A stretch of DNA of 64,000 bases. Source: Labyrinthula sp. Ha (lineage: Eukaryota > Sar > Bigyra > Labyrinthulida > Labyrinthulaceae). Both the position numbers and the translations under genes were made by a program. The stretch is from the NCBI GenBank assembly GCA_015227615.1, contig JAALGZ010000015.1, positions 707,001-771,000 on the forward strand. Reading direction: 5' to 3'. Positions 51,256 through 61,385 of the stretch are shown here, one piece after another. The notes under the pieces are model-generated. The model saw only the letters and a program-made list of their open reading frames with translations. It was not told the DNA's origin and did no database searches. Each line of letters starts with the position of its first letter. The first letter of the stretch is position 1.

Positions 51256-52874
51256 ATGTCTTTTAGCGAGCTTTTCACTCAGTCAATCTCGGAAAGAAAA
51301 ACGATTTCACCCAAACTCCTATCCTCCCAGAACAACTCAGACTTCCTAACCCTCTACAAACCCCTGAAAAGCCTTGGGAAGGGAACATTTGGAGAAGTTC
51401 GGGCTGCCATTTATATCCCCACCAACCAAGAACGCGCCTTTAAGTTCATACAAGCCCCTGATGCTCAAGAAGCTCGTCAAAAACGTACTAGAAAAATCCT
51501 CGATGAGAAACGTATAATGCTGCTACGTGAAGCCGAGATCCTGGCTCAACTTACACATCCAAATATTCTCCATCTCTACGAATTCTTCGATGCCCCTGAA
51601 GGTCTTTATGTCGTTACAGATATCTATCGAGGAGGAGATCTTTTCTCTGAAATCACGCGAGAAGCCAGAGATATGAAATTTAAACGGAAGGAAGTTATTC
51701 AGGTGATGAAACAACTTTTATCTTGTGTTGCGTATTTACACAAGTGTCAAATCGTGCAGTATATTTTAATTAAAAAGTTTTATTGTATAGTCGTGATATT
51801 AAGCCGGAAAATGTTATGTTGGAAACTACTGGGGATGTGTCAAATATTAAGCTGATAGATCTCGGGCATGCTGTTCACTTTGATCCGTCTCCAAATTATG
51901 GAAAGCAGGTGTCTAGTTTTTCTGGATTTGAAGCAACGATGCAGAATACGGATGATGGAGAAGTCTATATGGCAGAAAGAGTTGGTACACCTTATTATAT
52001 AAGTCCAGAAGTTATTCAAAAGCATTATACTGAGAAATGTGACATCTGGTCACTTGGAGTGATCTCTTATATTTTACTCTGTGGAAAACCCCCTTTTAAT
52101 GGCCGTACGCATCAGAAGATTTTTGATAAGATTATGACTGGAAAACACGGGTTGTTTAAACATGTATCACCAAAGTCAAGAATTGGAAAGGTTGTTAATT
52201 CGATGCTTACTTTTGATTACAGAGAGAGGCCGAGTGCGAAAAGGATTTTGAAGAAGTTAAATAAGAAACAGAAAGGATTAATGTCTCAAAAAACTGTTGA
52301 GGAGGAAGAAGTAGAGCAAGAGACTATTTTGAACTTGAAGAGGTTTCACAATGCGTGTAGGTTGAAGCAAATTGTTCATGTGTATATGGTATCTAATTTT
52401 CTTACAAAAGAAAAAAGAGGACAGCTTGAAGTTGCATTTCGAAATTTTGATGCGGATGGGGATGGAACACTTTCTAAAACAGAGTTTAGAAGGTTTTTTA
52501 AGAATTACTTGGGATCATTTTATAAGAAATCCAATGTAGATGAGCTATTTGAGAAAATTGATGCGGATGGAAGTGGATCTATTGATTTTCAAGAGTTTAT
52601 TTTAGCAGCAACAGATGCGGATTTGATTGCAAATACAGAGAGGATGGATTTGGTGTTTGATTACTTGGATAAAGATGGATCTGGAGATTTAGATGCAGAT
52701 GAGTTACGGGAAATATTTAAAAATGATGATGAAATATTGACCGAAGATATTGAGCAGATGATAGCAGAGGTTGATACTGATGGAGATGGTAAGATTTCTA
52801 AGAAGGAGTTCATGAATATGTTTTATTTATTAGATGAGTTTAACTTTGGGGAAGAAGAGGAGTTTGTTGTGTAG
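51256..52874 (+). CDS. Calcium-dependent protein kinase (CDPK), two exons
   Basis: 528 residues from exons 51256-51758 and 51791-52874, joined at phase 2 across a 32-nt GT...TAG intron (51759-51790). The splice falls inside the catalytic loop and restores HRDIKPENVML (H168-R169-D170). Glycine loop GKGTFGEV (41-48), lysine K63. The DFG motif is DLG (191-193). The activation segment to GTPYYISPE (233-241) is about 20 residues longer than usual. A junction region (about 345-375, NLKRFHNACRLKQIV) precedes four EF hands with loops starting near 388, 425, 461 and 496 (DADGDGTLSKTE, DADGSGSIDFQE, DKDGSGDLDADE, DTDGDGKISKKE), all with the expected acidic ligands. No N-myristoylation glycine. Ca2+ binding relieves junction-domain autoinhibition in this family. 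Convergent with the next gene (27 bp between stops). Confidence 0.93.
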
Positions 52875-52901
52875 AAAGAAGATGAAATACTCTGCTGAAA
52901 T

Positions 52902-53978
52902 TCATCCCTGTGTTTTGTTGTTTTCACCCAGAATTGTTTTCACTGGAGCTTGATACCATTCCTCAATGGACAAATCTGCTGGATTGTTTCGGATTAATTC
53001 ATTTTCTTCGCTCATGTGGCTCTGTGAAAAATTTCCTTCTGTATTTGAATTTTTATTTGCTAAGTTGAATTTTTCAATTTCTGTCAGATATAAATCTGCA
53101 GCAGCCTTTTTCTCTGCAGTTTGATCTCTAAACTTTCCCTCTGCTTCTTCTACAATCTTTTTCGCTAGTTCATCAATAGGATCTAATTTTCCCCCTCTTT
53201 GTTGTTTGACTCTAACAAATTTCTTTTTCGGAATTGTTTTGTCTTTAGCATGGCGCAAATAAATTCTTCTTGGAGATTTTAGCTTTTCAGTCTTTGTACG
53301 GAATTTTGGTTTAGATTCCAAGGGATGAATTGTTGTTTCTTTTTGTTTCTTAGATTGCATCGCTTCCTTCTTTGCAATATAATCTAGAATGTTTTTCTTT
53401 CTTTGGAGTAACATCTTTTGATTCTCCTTTCGCTTTTCATTTTCTTTCTGAAGCAAATCTTGTTCAAAAAGAAACTGTTTTTTTCTTTGCTCCACTTTCC
53501 ATTCTAAAAGTTTTTTCCTTCTCTCTTGTTGTTCTTGTTGCATCAAACGTAATTGTTTTTCCTTTTTCGCTTTTTCCGAATCACTTCGAATTTTTTCAAG
53601 TAAATCTAGTTCCATTGACATTTTCTGCTTAAATCCTTCCCTTTGCTTAATCCTTTCCCGGGCCCGTCGAACTCTTTCTAGATTCTCTTGATCGTCTAGC
53701 GGTCTCATTTTGGAAATTACTTGACCTGAGGTTGCTCCACACGGGCATCTCCTACTTCTAAGAGTTTGATTGGGCAACTTGGTGTGACTGCCAGATTTTT
53801 GATTTACCATTGGATGAAACTGATTATTCTTGTCCCGCTGAACCTCTCTGAAGTACATTTGTGTTAGGTGGGAGCATGATTTTGATGATAGTAGACCTTT
53901 TCTTGGATCGCAGTGTAGATTTGGTCTAGATTTACTCATTTGAAGTGTCTTGCCCTCCACTCTTCGTCTTCCCATCAT
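52902..53978 (-). CDS. Coiled-coil protein, unknown family
   Basis: 358 residues, no intron; a second ATG is adjacent (MMGRRR). Residues 1-90 are basic with a short Cys pair (RRCPCGATSG). Residues 95-215 form a long, highly charged helix rich in Lys, Glu, Arg and Gln (RRARERIKQREGF, QQEQQERRKKLLEWKVEQRKKQ), typical of extended single helices or coiled coils in cytoskeletal and ciliary proteins. The C-terminus (SIEEWYQAPVKTIL) is less charged. No catalytic motif is seen and I claim no function. Its stop lies 27 bp from the CDPK stop, so the 3' UTRs almost certainly overlap. Confidence 0.75.
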   Translation of the reverse strand: MMGRRRVEGKTLQMSKSRPNLHCDPRKGLLSSKSCSHLTQMYFREVQRDKNNQFHPMVNQKSGSHTKLPNQTLRSRRCPCGATSGQVISKMRPLDDQENLERVRRARERIKQREGFKQKMSMELDLLEKIRSDSEKAKKEKQLRLMQQEQQERRKKLLEWKVEQRKKQFLFEQDLLQKENEKRKENQKMLLQRKKNILDYIAKKEAMQSKKQKETTIHPLESKPKFRTKTEKLKSPRRIYLRHAKDKTIPKKKFVRVKQQRGGKLDPIDELAKKIVEEAEGKFRDQTAEKKAAADLYLTEIEKFNLANKNSNTEGNFSQSHMSEENELIRNNPADLSIEEWYQAPVKTILGENNKTQG

Positions 53979-56900
53979 CCTAACTTGATGTCGTAAACTG
54001 ACAAAATCATATGGCGATATATGACAAGGGATGATATCTTGAATTAATTATTATAACTTAATGAACTCGATTACTGCCTTGGTGTACTGATTGACCTCTC
54101 CATTTAAAATGAATTCACCTGTCCCATAATGTTGTCGTGGTAGTACTTGAATAGTTAAATTATGTAAGGAACCAATAATCAGTTTATATCTGCAGGAAAA
54201 GAAATGGTTTAGGTTGAAAATGAAGGTATAGATTGCAAGTCAATATGCCTTTTGTCAGAGGATGAATGCAACTGCTTAATTTGGATTTGTTGATATAATT
54301 CTATCATTATAATTTACAACTTGAGTAAATTAAAGAAGCTTAGTATTCTAACTTTAACATTTGAGACTTTACTCCCGGTTTTCTTAAGTACTTAATTTTG
54401 TAATTTATATGATCAACAATGAAGCAGTTCGCTTGAGATTTATTACGTCATCATATAGTTTTTTCTGAAAATTTATAAGCCTGAACAGCAATATATACAA
54501 AAGAGACACTCATTGGCGTTTATTCAATCCCTACGATTTAGGTAAGATTATTTGGGCCCAAGAAGATGAATGTTTCTTATTCTTTGCCGTAGCATATTCC
54601 GGTGATGAAATAATGATAGGTATATGGAGAGCAGAATACAAAATAGGGGTTCCCTAATCTTAATATTATAAATATATCCCCTGAGGGAAATAAATATTCA
54701 AGAGCTCAAACAACAAGGCTTAATCAAATTTAATTTATCCAACAGGCCAATGAATATAATAGAAGCATCGAAACAAGGTTAACCTCAAATTTTTTAATTA
54801 GAAAAACAATTCCATGACGCCCTAGCCAATGGGAAACATTAATGGGCTCATATGACTTGGCTTTTCACATCCTTTTGTAAATTTTACTTCGCGTATTGAT
54901 GCTTTAGGGTAGTTATCCATATTTCACTTTTTTTCTAGTGCTTGTTGGTAATATCAGTAAGTAAGAGCTAAGAGTATTTTGCAATAACTCTGGTGCGCAG
55001 CAGTCTTCATGATTTAGCTCTTGGTACATAAAAAAATAAATCACTGTAAAAGCTACATTATTTGAATACCTTTATATAGTTCTACACTGCCCATGGTAAA
55101 TCGCCAATATCGCATTGGTCTATTACTTTTAATTTTGGTTATTCCTTAGAGCAGGGGCTTTGAAATAATTAATTCCAAGGATCTTTGAACGCTTGTTAAG
55201 TTGCTCAACTAGACCTATTGGCTACAATCTTCTACTTCTTGTTTACTTTTACCCATATTTATGCTAACTCGGGCATTCGAAGCTCTCTTTAGTAGTAGAT
55301 CCGGTTATAATATAATGTTGGAATTATTCGTTGTTATTTTGGCAGCCTTAGAGTTATTCAAACATTGATATGTTGGACCTCGTCGCATGTATAAATTACT
55401 TAGTGCTCACATAAACTCGAAATTTCTAATATAGGTTAGAACTGGTTAAAATGCCATCAGAATGAATATTTAGTTTAATAACCGTTTCATTAAACTTGAA
55501 ACATAAGAAAATATTTGGTATTGTAGTAAAAAAATAAAACGACTCATTATTCATGTTGTTTGTATCGCATTAGCTCTGCTATGAAGTTTTCTTTTTTCTT
55601 ATAGCTCTTGAAAATAGTAACTATTCGAATGCAATATCTTATAGCCTAGGATGCCTTTTCGGATAGATTTTTTACAGGCATTTAGTACTAATACTAGATA
55701 TTTTCTCATTGTTATCCTAAAAGGCTTCATTTTATCACCCGTCTTTTACTCTGTATGCTCTGATTCAAAATGCTCTGATGATTAAGATAATAGAAATTGC
55801 TTCGTATCTCCAAGGGTGAAATTCTCGTGTTATAATTCCAATCTTCTTTACAAAACAAAAATCTATAATAGTATTAACCTGGAGACTTTTTAAAAGGGTA
55901 CGAATTTTGGAGTAAAGCTCAGGGTAACTAGTTGTATCTCCAGTTTTTTTCGGCATATACTTTCGATATTGGCTTCAAACAAATACTTCAGATTACCCAA
56001 TGCTCCAAAATCAAATACAATACTAGTTAAATAAGAACCAATTAAGCTCTTATTATAATCTTGAAATCAGGGGGGGGGATTCTAGTTCCCAAAAGGAGGC
56101 GGAATTGGCTGTTTGGATTTTCAATTTTGCTTAAGAAATTCATCATGGACAGAAGCAATCGAAAAAAGGGGGCTATATGCTCCAAAGTAGAATATGGAGG
56201 AGATGAACATAATTTTTAAGATAGAGGGCTTTACATAAAGAATAAAATTATTACTTGTCCATACCTAAGAAAATGATACATGAGCATATAATCAAGGAAA
56301 ATTATAGGTTGTACTTAAGCAAAAGGTTTAGTTAAAAGTAGTTTCATTGTGCTGCAAGTAAAGTACATTTTCATTTGTCAAAGATTTAGCTCTCTCATGC
56401 CCCCTTGGTGTCGGGAATATACTTATGTTATTTTTACACATATATGATTAGATTCTGTCACAGAATAGGTTATCTTCAGTTTTATACACTTCCTTATAAT
56501 GCTATTTCTCCTGGTTCAAGAACACTCGATAAGTTGTAATCATACCGTAAGGAGAGATGTTTTAGAAAATAATAGCGCCAGCGTCATTCTAACTAATTAA
56601 AGTCGCTGCTTGCCCAGTTCAAACATAGTAATTGCTCTGGCAAATATAGAGAACCTATAATTTCCATGATATCCTGCATCTCTTTGAGACAAGGATGTAT
56701 CTTGTTGTTATTTCATATGACTTTGTCCGATCTGGTACTGCTATCTAAGGTTTCATGAAATTATACTAACAGGCCTTTATATAGTATTGAAAAGAGCTAT
56801 TGTAGAATAGTTTTGGATACTGAATTGTAATGAAGTTATTTATGGGAAGAATAAGGCTTTAAAGTGAAATTCATGAAACTAGTGAAGTAAGCCAACGCTT

Positions 56901-58405
56901 CTTGCAACATTGAATCCAATGCTGCGCGTTTTTTAATTAAACATACCTGTATTTTTTAAAGAACTAAGCCTTAGACCTCTTACCTTTTGAACTAAAACTC
57001 TTATGGGAATTTTTTATTCGAATGCAATTCCTTGTAATATTTGTTTTCTTGAGAAATAATGAACTGAAGTGTAGTCAACCAGGAATTTTTAAATTTTCTT
57101 TAGGGCCTTTGTATATTTAGTGGTAGACTTAAATAAAGTCATGAGCTAAGATTTAAATATACATTTGATTTTTTTTTGTCTTTTCACGCTGACCTAATTT
57201 CATTCCTTAACTATGTGATCAATCCTATAATTTCAGAGCTAACCTAAATTTTAAGGTGAGATGTTTTACAATGGATATTATATTGTCCAAGGGCTGCACT
57301 GAAGTCACGGCAGCTCTATATCTTCCGAAAAAAGTTTCTGTCTATGCACCAGAAGCTTCTAAGGCCAGAAAATTTTTAGACTCAGTTGGTTTTGAATGAA
57401 ATTGATTGATACAGAAAAAAATAAATACGGCGAGCACAGTTGAAAATTGGAAAGCGATATTGTTTCACTTCTGCGAAGACTAGACCAGATGCCTTGAGCA
57501 AAGAAATAATATTCATTGAAAAAAGGAATTATCTTAGATAATGTCCGTGGTACTGAATATATGTTTCTATTGAGTTGGTAGATTTGCATTTTAACTGAGT
57601 TATATGATGGATTTTATGTCTTCGCTGCGGATGATGATACGGATTTATTTCTTCATCTTCTGTTACTAGAAAGCTCTCATAGGTGATGGTGCTATTAGGA
57701 GGAAAGATCATGACACCGAGTTTTGGTTGCCAATTTTTTGTTTGTTACGTAAATGTGAAGATAACATGAATGTTTTTACTACAGAAGGATTGAAAAGGAC
57801 CAAGAATGGAGAGAGCAATAGTTGCTCCGCTTTTGCATGTTTTTTGGTATCACTGTTACCGTCTCGAGAGAAGGGGAGGGTACATATGCTTCGGAGATAT
57901 GATTTTTACTTGAGATGGTTATATATATAAGTTGCCTTATAGGACTAAAAACATTGTTCTTGGGGGTTAAAATATTCCTAAAATAAGAATTAATACATTT
58001 GGGGCGCTCTCCGATAGCTTATCTCGTTGTTATAATCTAGCATATCTAATTTATAAAGCGTTGATTACTATTTATATAGGTTGGATGTAATTTAGCTAAC
58101 TAGATATTTTGAGCGTTTTTTTGAGCTTAACTGAACAGTGTTGTTGTTTATAAGTTGAAACTTTTGCGATTTAAAACGATAAATATTTCAAGTATCAATT
58201 GGCATTGTACCGCAATATTTTTTTTCTCCGGATAGGATTGAATGTAAAGATTCTTTAGTTCCTGTTTCTTTTAGGAATACATGTTTGTTTTGGGAACCCA
58301 CTTCCCAAAAACTTTATCTACCAGAATCCTGGCTCTCCATATTTGGGTGCATTTGCATAGTCCATGAAAAGAACAATACATTAGTGGTGTATTACCATAT
58401 ATCAA
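53979..58405. other. AT-rich gap, about 4.4 kb
   Basis: Mostly featureless. A run of nine G occurs at about 56070. TACGTCA at about 54443 is roughly 460 bp upstream of the coiled-coil gene. A possible small gene at 57271-57474 is listed separately. Frames at 55765-55956 and 57359-57930 are short and unsupported. Confidence 0.45.
57271..57474 (+). CDS. Possible small two-exon gene, unknown
   Basis: A frame from ATG 57271 has coding-like composition (ILSKGCTEVTAALYLPKKVS). A 30-nt GT...CAG segment at 57385-57414 has the size of the introns here. Splicing it would extend the frame through TVENWKAILFHF to a stop at about 57474, giving roughly 57 residues. Unlike all eight better-supported introns it ends in CAG, not TAG, and the product has no known homologue. 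It may be a relic. Confidence 0.22.
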
Positions 58406-59299
58406 ATGTTGAAATTTGAAGCAAAAGAAGTGTTAATAAAACAAAAAGAGTTTGCTTCTTTCCGACAAGAAATTACAGACAAGTTAAGTTTTACAAATAC
58501 ATGTACATTGCTTAAAACAAGGAGGATAACCCGAGATCTCCAACAGAATGAAAAGGTTATCCACTTCATTAGACATGGTCAAGGGTTTCATAACGTTGCG
58601 CAAAAAGAGTGGAAAGAAAGAGCCGACTATGATGGTAACTCAGAACCTTACAGTTCAGACCGAGACCTTGAATTTAAGTTTCTTGATCCATCATTAACTA
58701 AGCAAGGTGAAAGTGAAGCTGCTTTACTTCAACCAATACTGGTAAATCTTTTCTGTTCTTTCATTCTTCAGGAAAACTTATCACCAGAAGTAGTAATAAC
58801 ATCCACGTAAGTTGTTCCTTCCTACTTTATTTTCTAGTCTTAGGCGGGCCATTCAAACTGGGTTGATTGCTTTTCAAAATAAACAACTTCCTTTTGTAGC
58901 TTCTGAACTTTGTCATGAAATTGGTGGACTTCACACTTGCGATAAGTTTTTCTTTTTCTTTCTTTTCATTTTAGACGAAAAGATTTAAACGATTTAAAAT
59001 CTGAATATCCTAATGTTGATTTTTCTACCGTTAAGGACGAAGTAGATCCTCTTTGGTTGGATGGAAAAACAAGAGAGACAAGAATACAGGTTGCTACACG
59101 TGCATCAAAGTTTTTGGAATTTCTAAAGAATAGGGAGGAAAAAGAAATAGCTGTTACAAGTCATAGTACACTTTTGCTGTCTCTTTTCAACTCTGTGTTG
59201 TGGTTTGAGGAATGTTCGGATGAAGAGAAAGAACAAGCATACTTGTGGTTTGGTACTGGTGAACTTAGATCTGTTTTGATCAAGTTTGAAGATAAGTAG
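58406..59299 (+). CDS. Histidine phosphatase (phosphoglycerate-mutase-like), three exons
   Basis: 277 residues from exons 58406-58806, 58838-58945 and 58975-59299; introns of 31 nt (58807-58837) and 29 nt (58946-58974), both phase 2 and GT...TAG. The RHG motif is in VIHFIRHGQGFHNVA (catalytic H57). The second core motif STLRRAIQTG is restored only after removing intron 1. LCHEIGGLHTCDKRKDLNDL is restored across intron 2 and matches the E-x-x-G-x-H-x-CD-x-RR segment of plant and fungal phosphoglycerate-mutase-like proteins. The last His is in VTSHSTLLL. These act as phosphatases more often than as glycolytic mutases; the substrate cannot be told. Convergent with the next gene (112 bp between stops). 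Confidence 0.88.
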
Positions 59300-59411
59300 A
59301 GATAGAAATAAAAGTGATCAAAACTTAACAAAGGCTCAAGTAGAAATCTAATTCTCTTTTCATGACAATCTAACTATTTCTTGAGTAAGGAAACCTCAGC
59401 TTAAAGACTCA

Positions 59412-60398
59412 CTACAAACTTGATTTATATAGAGGTGTAGAATCAACTTCTTTCTTTTCTTCTGAACTATCTCGTAAGGTAAAAAATAGAAATTCCCATA
59501 GATGAGGAAGAAAAAGCATTGTAAAAGTAACAAGCCAGAAGAAGCATCCAAATGCAAAGACAAAGCTTGCAAGTATAGTTAGAAGGAGCCAACTGTCTTG
59601 AAAATAAGCATTCAAATCTTGAATAAATATTTGCGGAATACCCCCACCACATTTTTCATCCGCATAAGATCCAACAAGGCCAGCATCAGCAAAAAATGTG
59701 CATATTTCTTCTCTTCGATCTTCTTCTGGATAGAATGAGGGCAGGTAATTCACGGATCCAAAACATCCCTCTTCTACTTCAGCAGAACAAACTTCAGGAA
59801 CATTACATTGTGACTGTATCTCATCATTCAAGCAAAAGTCATCTTCCTCAATCAATACTGCTTGATTGGGGGCAGCTAAAGAACCAACACATCCTGCAGT
59901 TTCATTTGAGCATCCAGAACAACAGAAAATATAAACGGATAGTATCTGATTGTTTAACCAAGTTAGCCGTTTAGAGCCAATTAAATTCGTTGAATTTAAG
60001 CCATTAGAAACTGTTTCAAGAGAAAAAATAAAACTATGATAGTTGAAGAAACCAAAGAAAATGAACAGGATGCCAAAGAGTGTGAGGAGAAAGTAAAAGA
60101 ATAGCCAGTTGTAAGATTTATACGGATTCTTGCTGATTCTAAATGCGACAAATGTTGAAAGGAAGAAAGATATAAGTCCTAGAAGAGCGAAAAATAAATC
60201 ATTAGCTGTAAAGATTTCCTGGAGGCTGCTGACGTTGGTGTTTTGTAGTGAAATGAGCGCGGCAAAGAGACCACAAGAGAAGCCGAAGAAAATCGTATGC
60301 AGGGTCAACGAAACTTGGCGAAACGTTAGATTCTGGATGGATAGAAAGATCGAATCAACACATGCGTAGTTTTCTCGCAGCTTGAGACATTGTTTCAT
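59412..60398 (-). CDS. Tetraspanin-like four-pass membrane protein A
   Basis: 328 residues, no intron. Predicted membrane segments near 30-51, 67-88, 97-120 and 270-298. The large loop between the third and fourth (about 125-268) holds many cysteines, including YIFCCSGC (C159, C160, C163), then further Cys and CTFFADAGLVGSYADEKCGGG before the last segment. Four segments, a large second extracellular loop and a CC-x-G-C motif recall tetraspanins (CCG), which organise membrane microdomains; overall similarity is too low to be certain. It is divergent from, and paralogous to, protein B. Short cytoplasmic tail rich in Glu/Lys/Ser. Confidence 0.75.
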   Translation of the reverse strand: MKQCLKLRENYACVDSIFLSIQNLTFRQVSLTLHTIFFGFSCGLFAALISLQNTNVSSLQEIFTANDLFFALLGLISFFLSTFVAFRISKNPYKSYNWLFFYFLLTLFGILFIFFGFFNYHSFIFSLETVSNGLNSTNLIGSKRLTWLNNQILSVYIFCCSGCSNETAGCVGSLAAPNQAVLIEEDDFCLNDEIQSQCNVPEVCSAEVEEGCFGSVNYLPSFYPEEDRREEICTFFADAGLVGSYADEKCGGGIPQIFIQDLNAYFQDSWLLLTILASFVFAFGCFFWLVTFTMLFLPHLWEFLFFTLRDSSEEKKEVDSTPLYKSSL

Positions 60399-60530
60399 GG
60401 GTCTTTTTGTTTGTCCTTAGCTCTGTGTATTCCTTATTTTTTCGGTGATCCGCTAGTATAAACAATTCCCGGGAGTGAAAAAGGAACAAAGAAGAAATTC
60501 CAATTTGATCACCTTGTCTTTTTCAACGAA
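60399..60530. promoter_or_regulatory. 132-bp divergent promoter of the tetraspanin-like pair
   Basis: The starts of the two paralogues face away from each other across 132 bp, so they probably share control elements. No known motif stands out. The arrangement suggests an inverted duplication of one ancestral gene. Confidence 0.45.
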
Positions 60531-61385
60531 TTGAATATGAAGAAATTTGAATTCTATGAGATTCAACTGGCTATACATGGTATTAACGCGGTACTTGGGT
60601 GTGTTCTCTTGAATACCTTGGTTGCACTTCTGGAAGATCATGGTAATGAATTAGGGGACGCACGGATCACCTTGCCTTCTGAAATTCGTCTTACTGTGCT
60701 TGTTGGAAGCTTATTAAGCTGCTGCATGTTGTATATCTCTTTCAGATATGGACGTGAGCCGAAGCTGCGACCAAATATGTTGTTCCTTTACTGGAACTGC
60801 GCTGCTTTGGTCATTACGTTTTATATTGTTGCGGTGACTAAGACACAAGAACAGCTGACTCTTGTCGATAAGGCAACTGACAGTTCAAGAGCCTTGGACT
60901 TTGAGAAAGCTTGGATTGTCTCGAAAATACAAAATTTTGCCTTGTCTTCGTATGTTTTTTGTTGTTCGGGTTGTGATACAAATGGAACACTTTGCGAGAG
61001 CGACATTAAAACAAACTTTTGCACTTTTGAAGGCGAAGAGTGCTCTAAAGTTCAAGTATGTGGATTGGAAAACAGTTTTTCCAATTGTGTGGTCTCCATC
61101 AGCATCTTACAGAAAACTTTAGGTAATTTTGACGCAACACTTTGTTCATTGCTTAAAGAGGACAATGTTGTAGGCAGTGTATCGCACAATGGTTGTGGTT
61201 CTGGGCTTGTCGATTTGTATGTTTCAGACTTCATTGGTTCGTTATTCAGCTGGATACGTTTTTTTTGGGTACCTTTACTGGTTGCTTTGGTTCTAAATTT
61301 CATCTGTCTTCTTTCAGCCACCTGGCTGATTATACTTCCTTACCCGAGCGAATTCTCGAATCGAATGCAGGACAAACTGAAATAA
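60531..61385 (+). CDS. Tetraspanin-like four-pass membrane protein B
   Basis: 284 residues from ATG 60531; the ATG at 60537 is also possible. Membrane segments near 11-35, 53-72, 81-103 and 242-270. The large loop carries YVFCCSGC (C144, C145, C148), several further Cys and CSLLKEDNVVGSVSHNGCGSG, which aligns with the same region of protein A (CTFFADAGLVGSYADEKCGGG). The paralogue relation to protein A is therefore clear from topology and motifs although most residues differ. The likely role is a surface or vesicle membrane scaffold; inferred only from the tetraspanin-like plan. Confidence 0.75.
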   Translation: MNMKKFEFYEIQLAIHGINAVLGCVLLNTLVALLEDHGNELGDARITLPSEIRLTVLVGSLLSCCMLYISFRYGREPKLRPNMLFLYWNCAALVITFYIVAVTKTQEQLTLVDKATDSSRALDFEKAWIVSKIQNFALSSYVFCCSGCDTNGTLCESDIKTNFCTFEGEECSKVQVCGLENSFSNCVVSISILQKTLGNFDATLCSLLKEDNVVGSVSHNGCGSGLVDLYVSDFIGSLFSWIRFFWVPLLVALVLNFICLLSATWLIILPYPSEFSNRMQDKLK

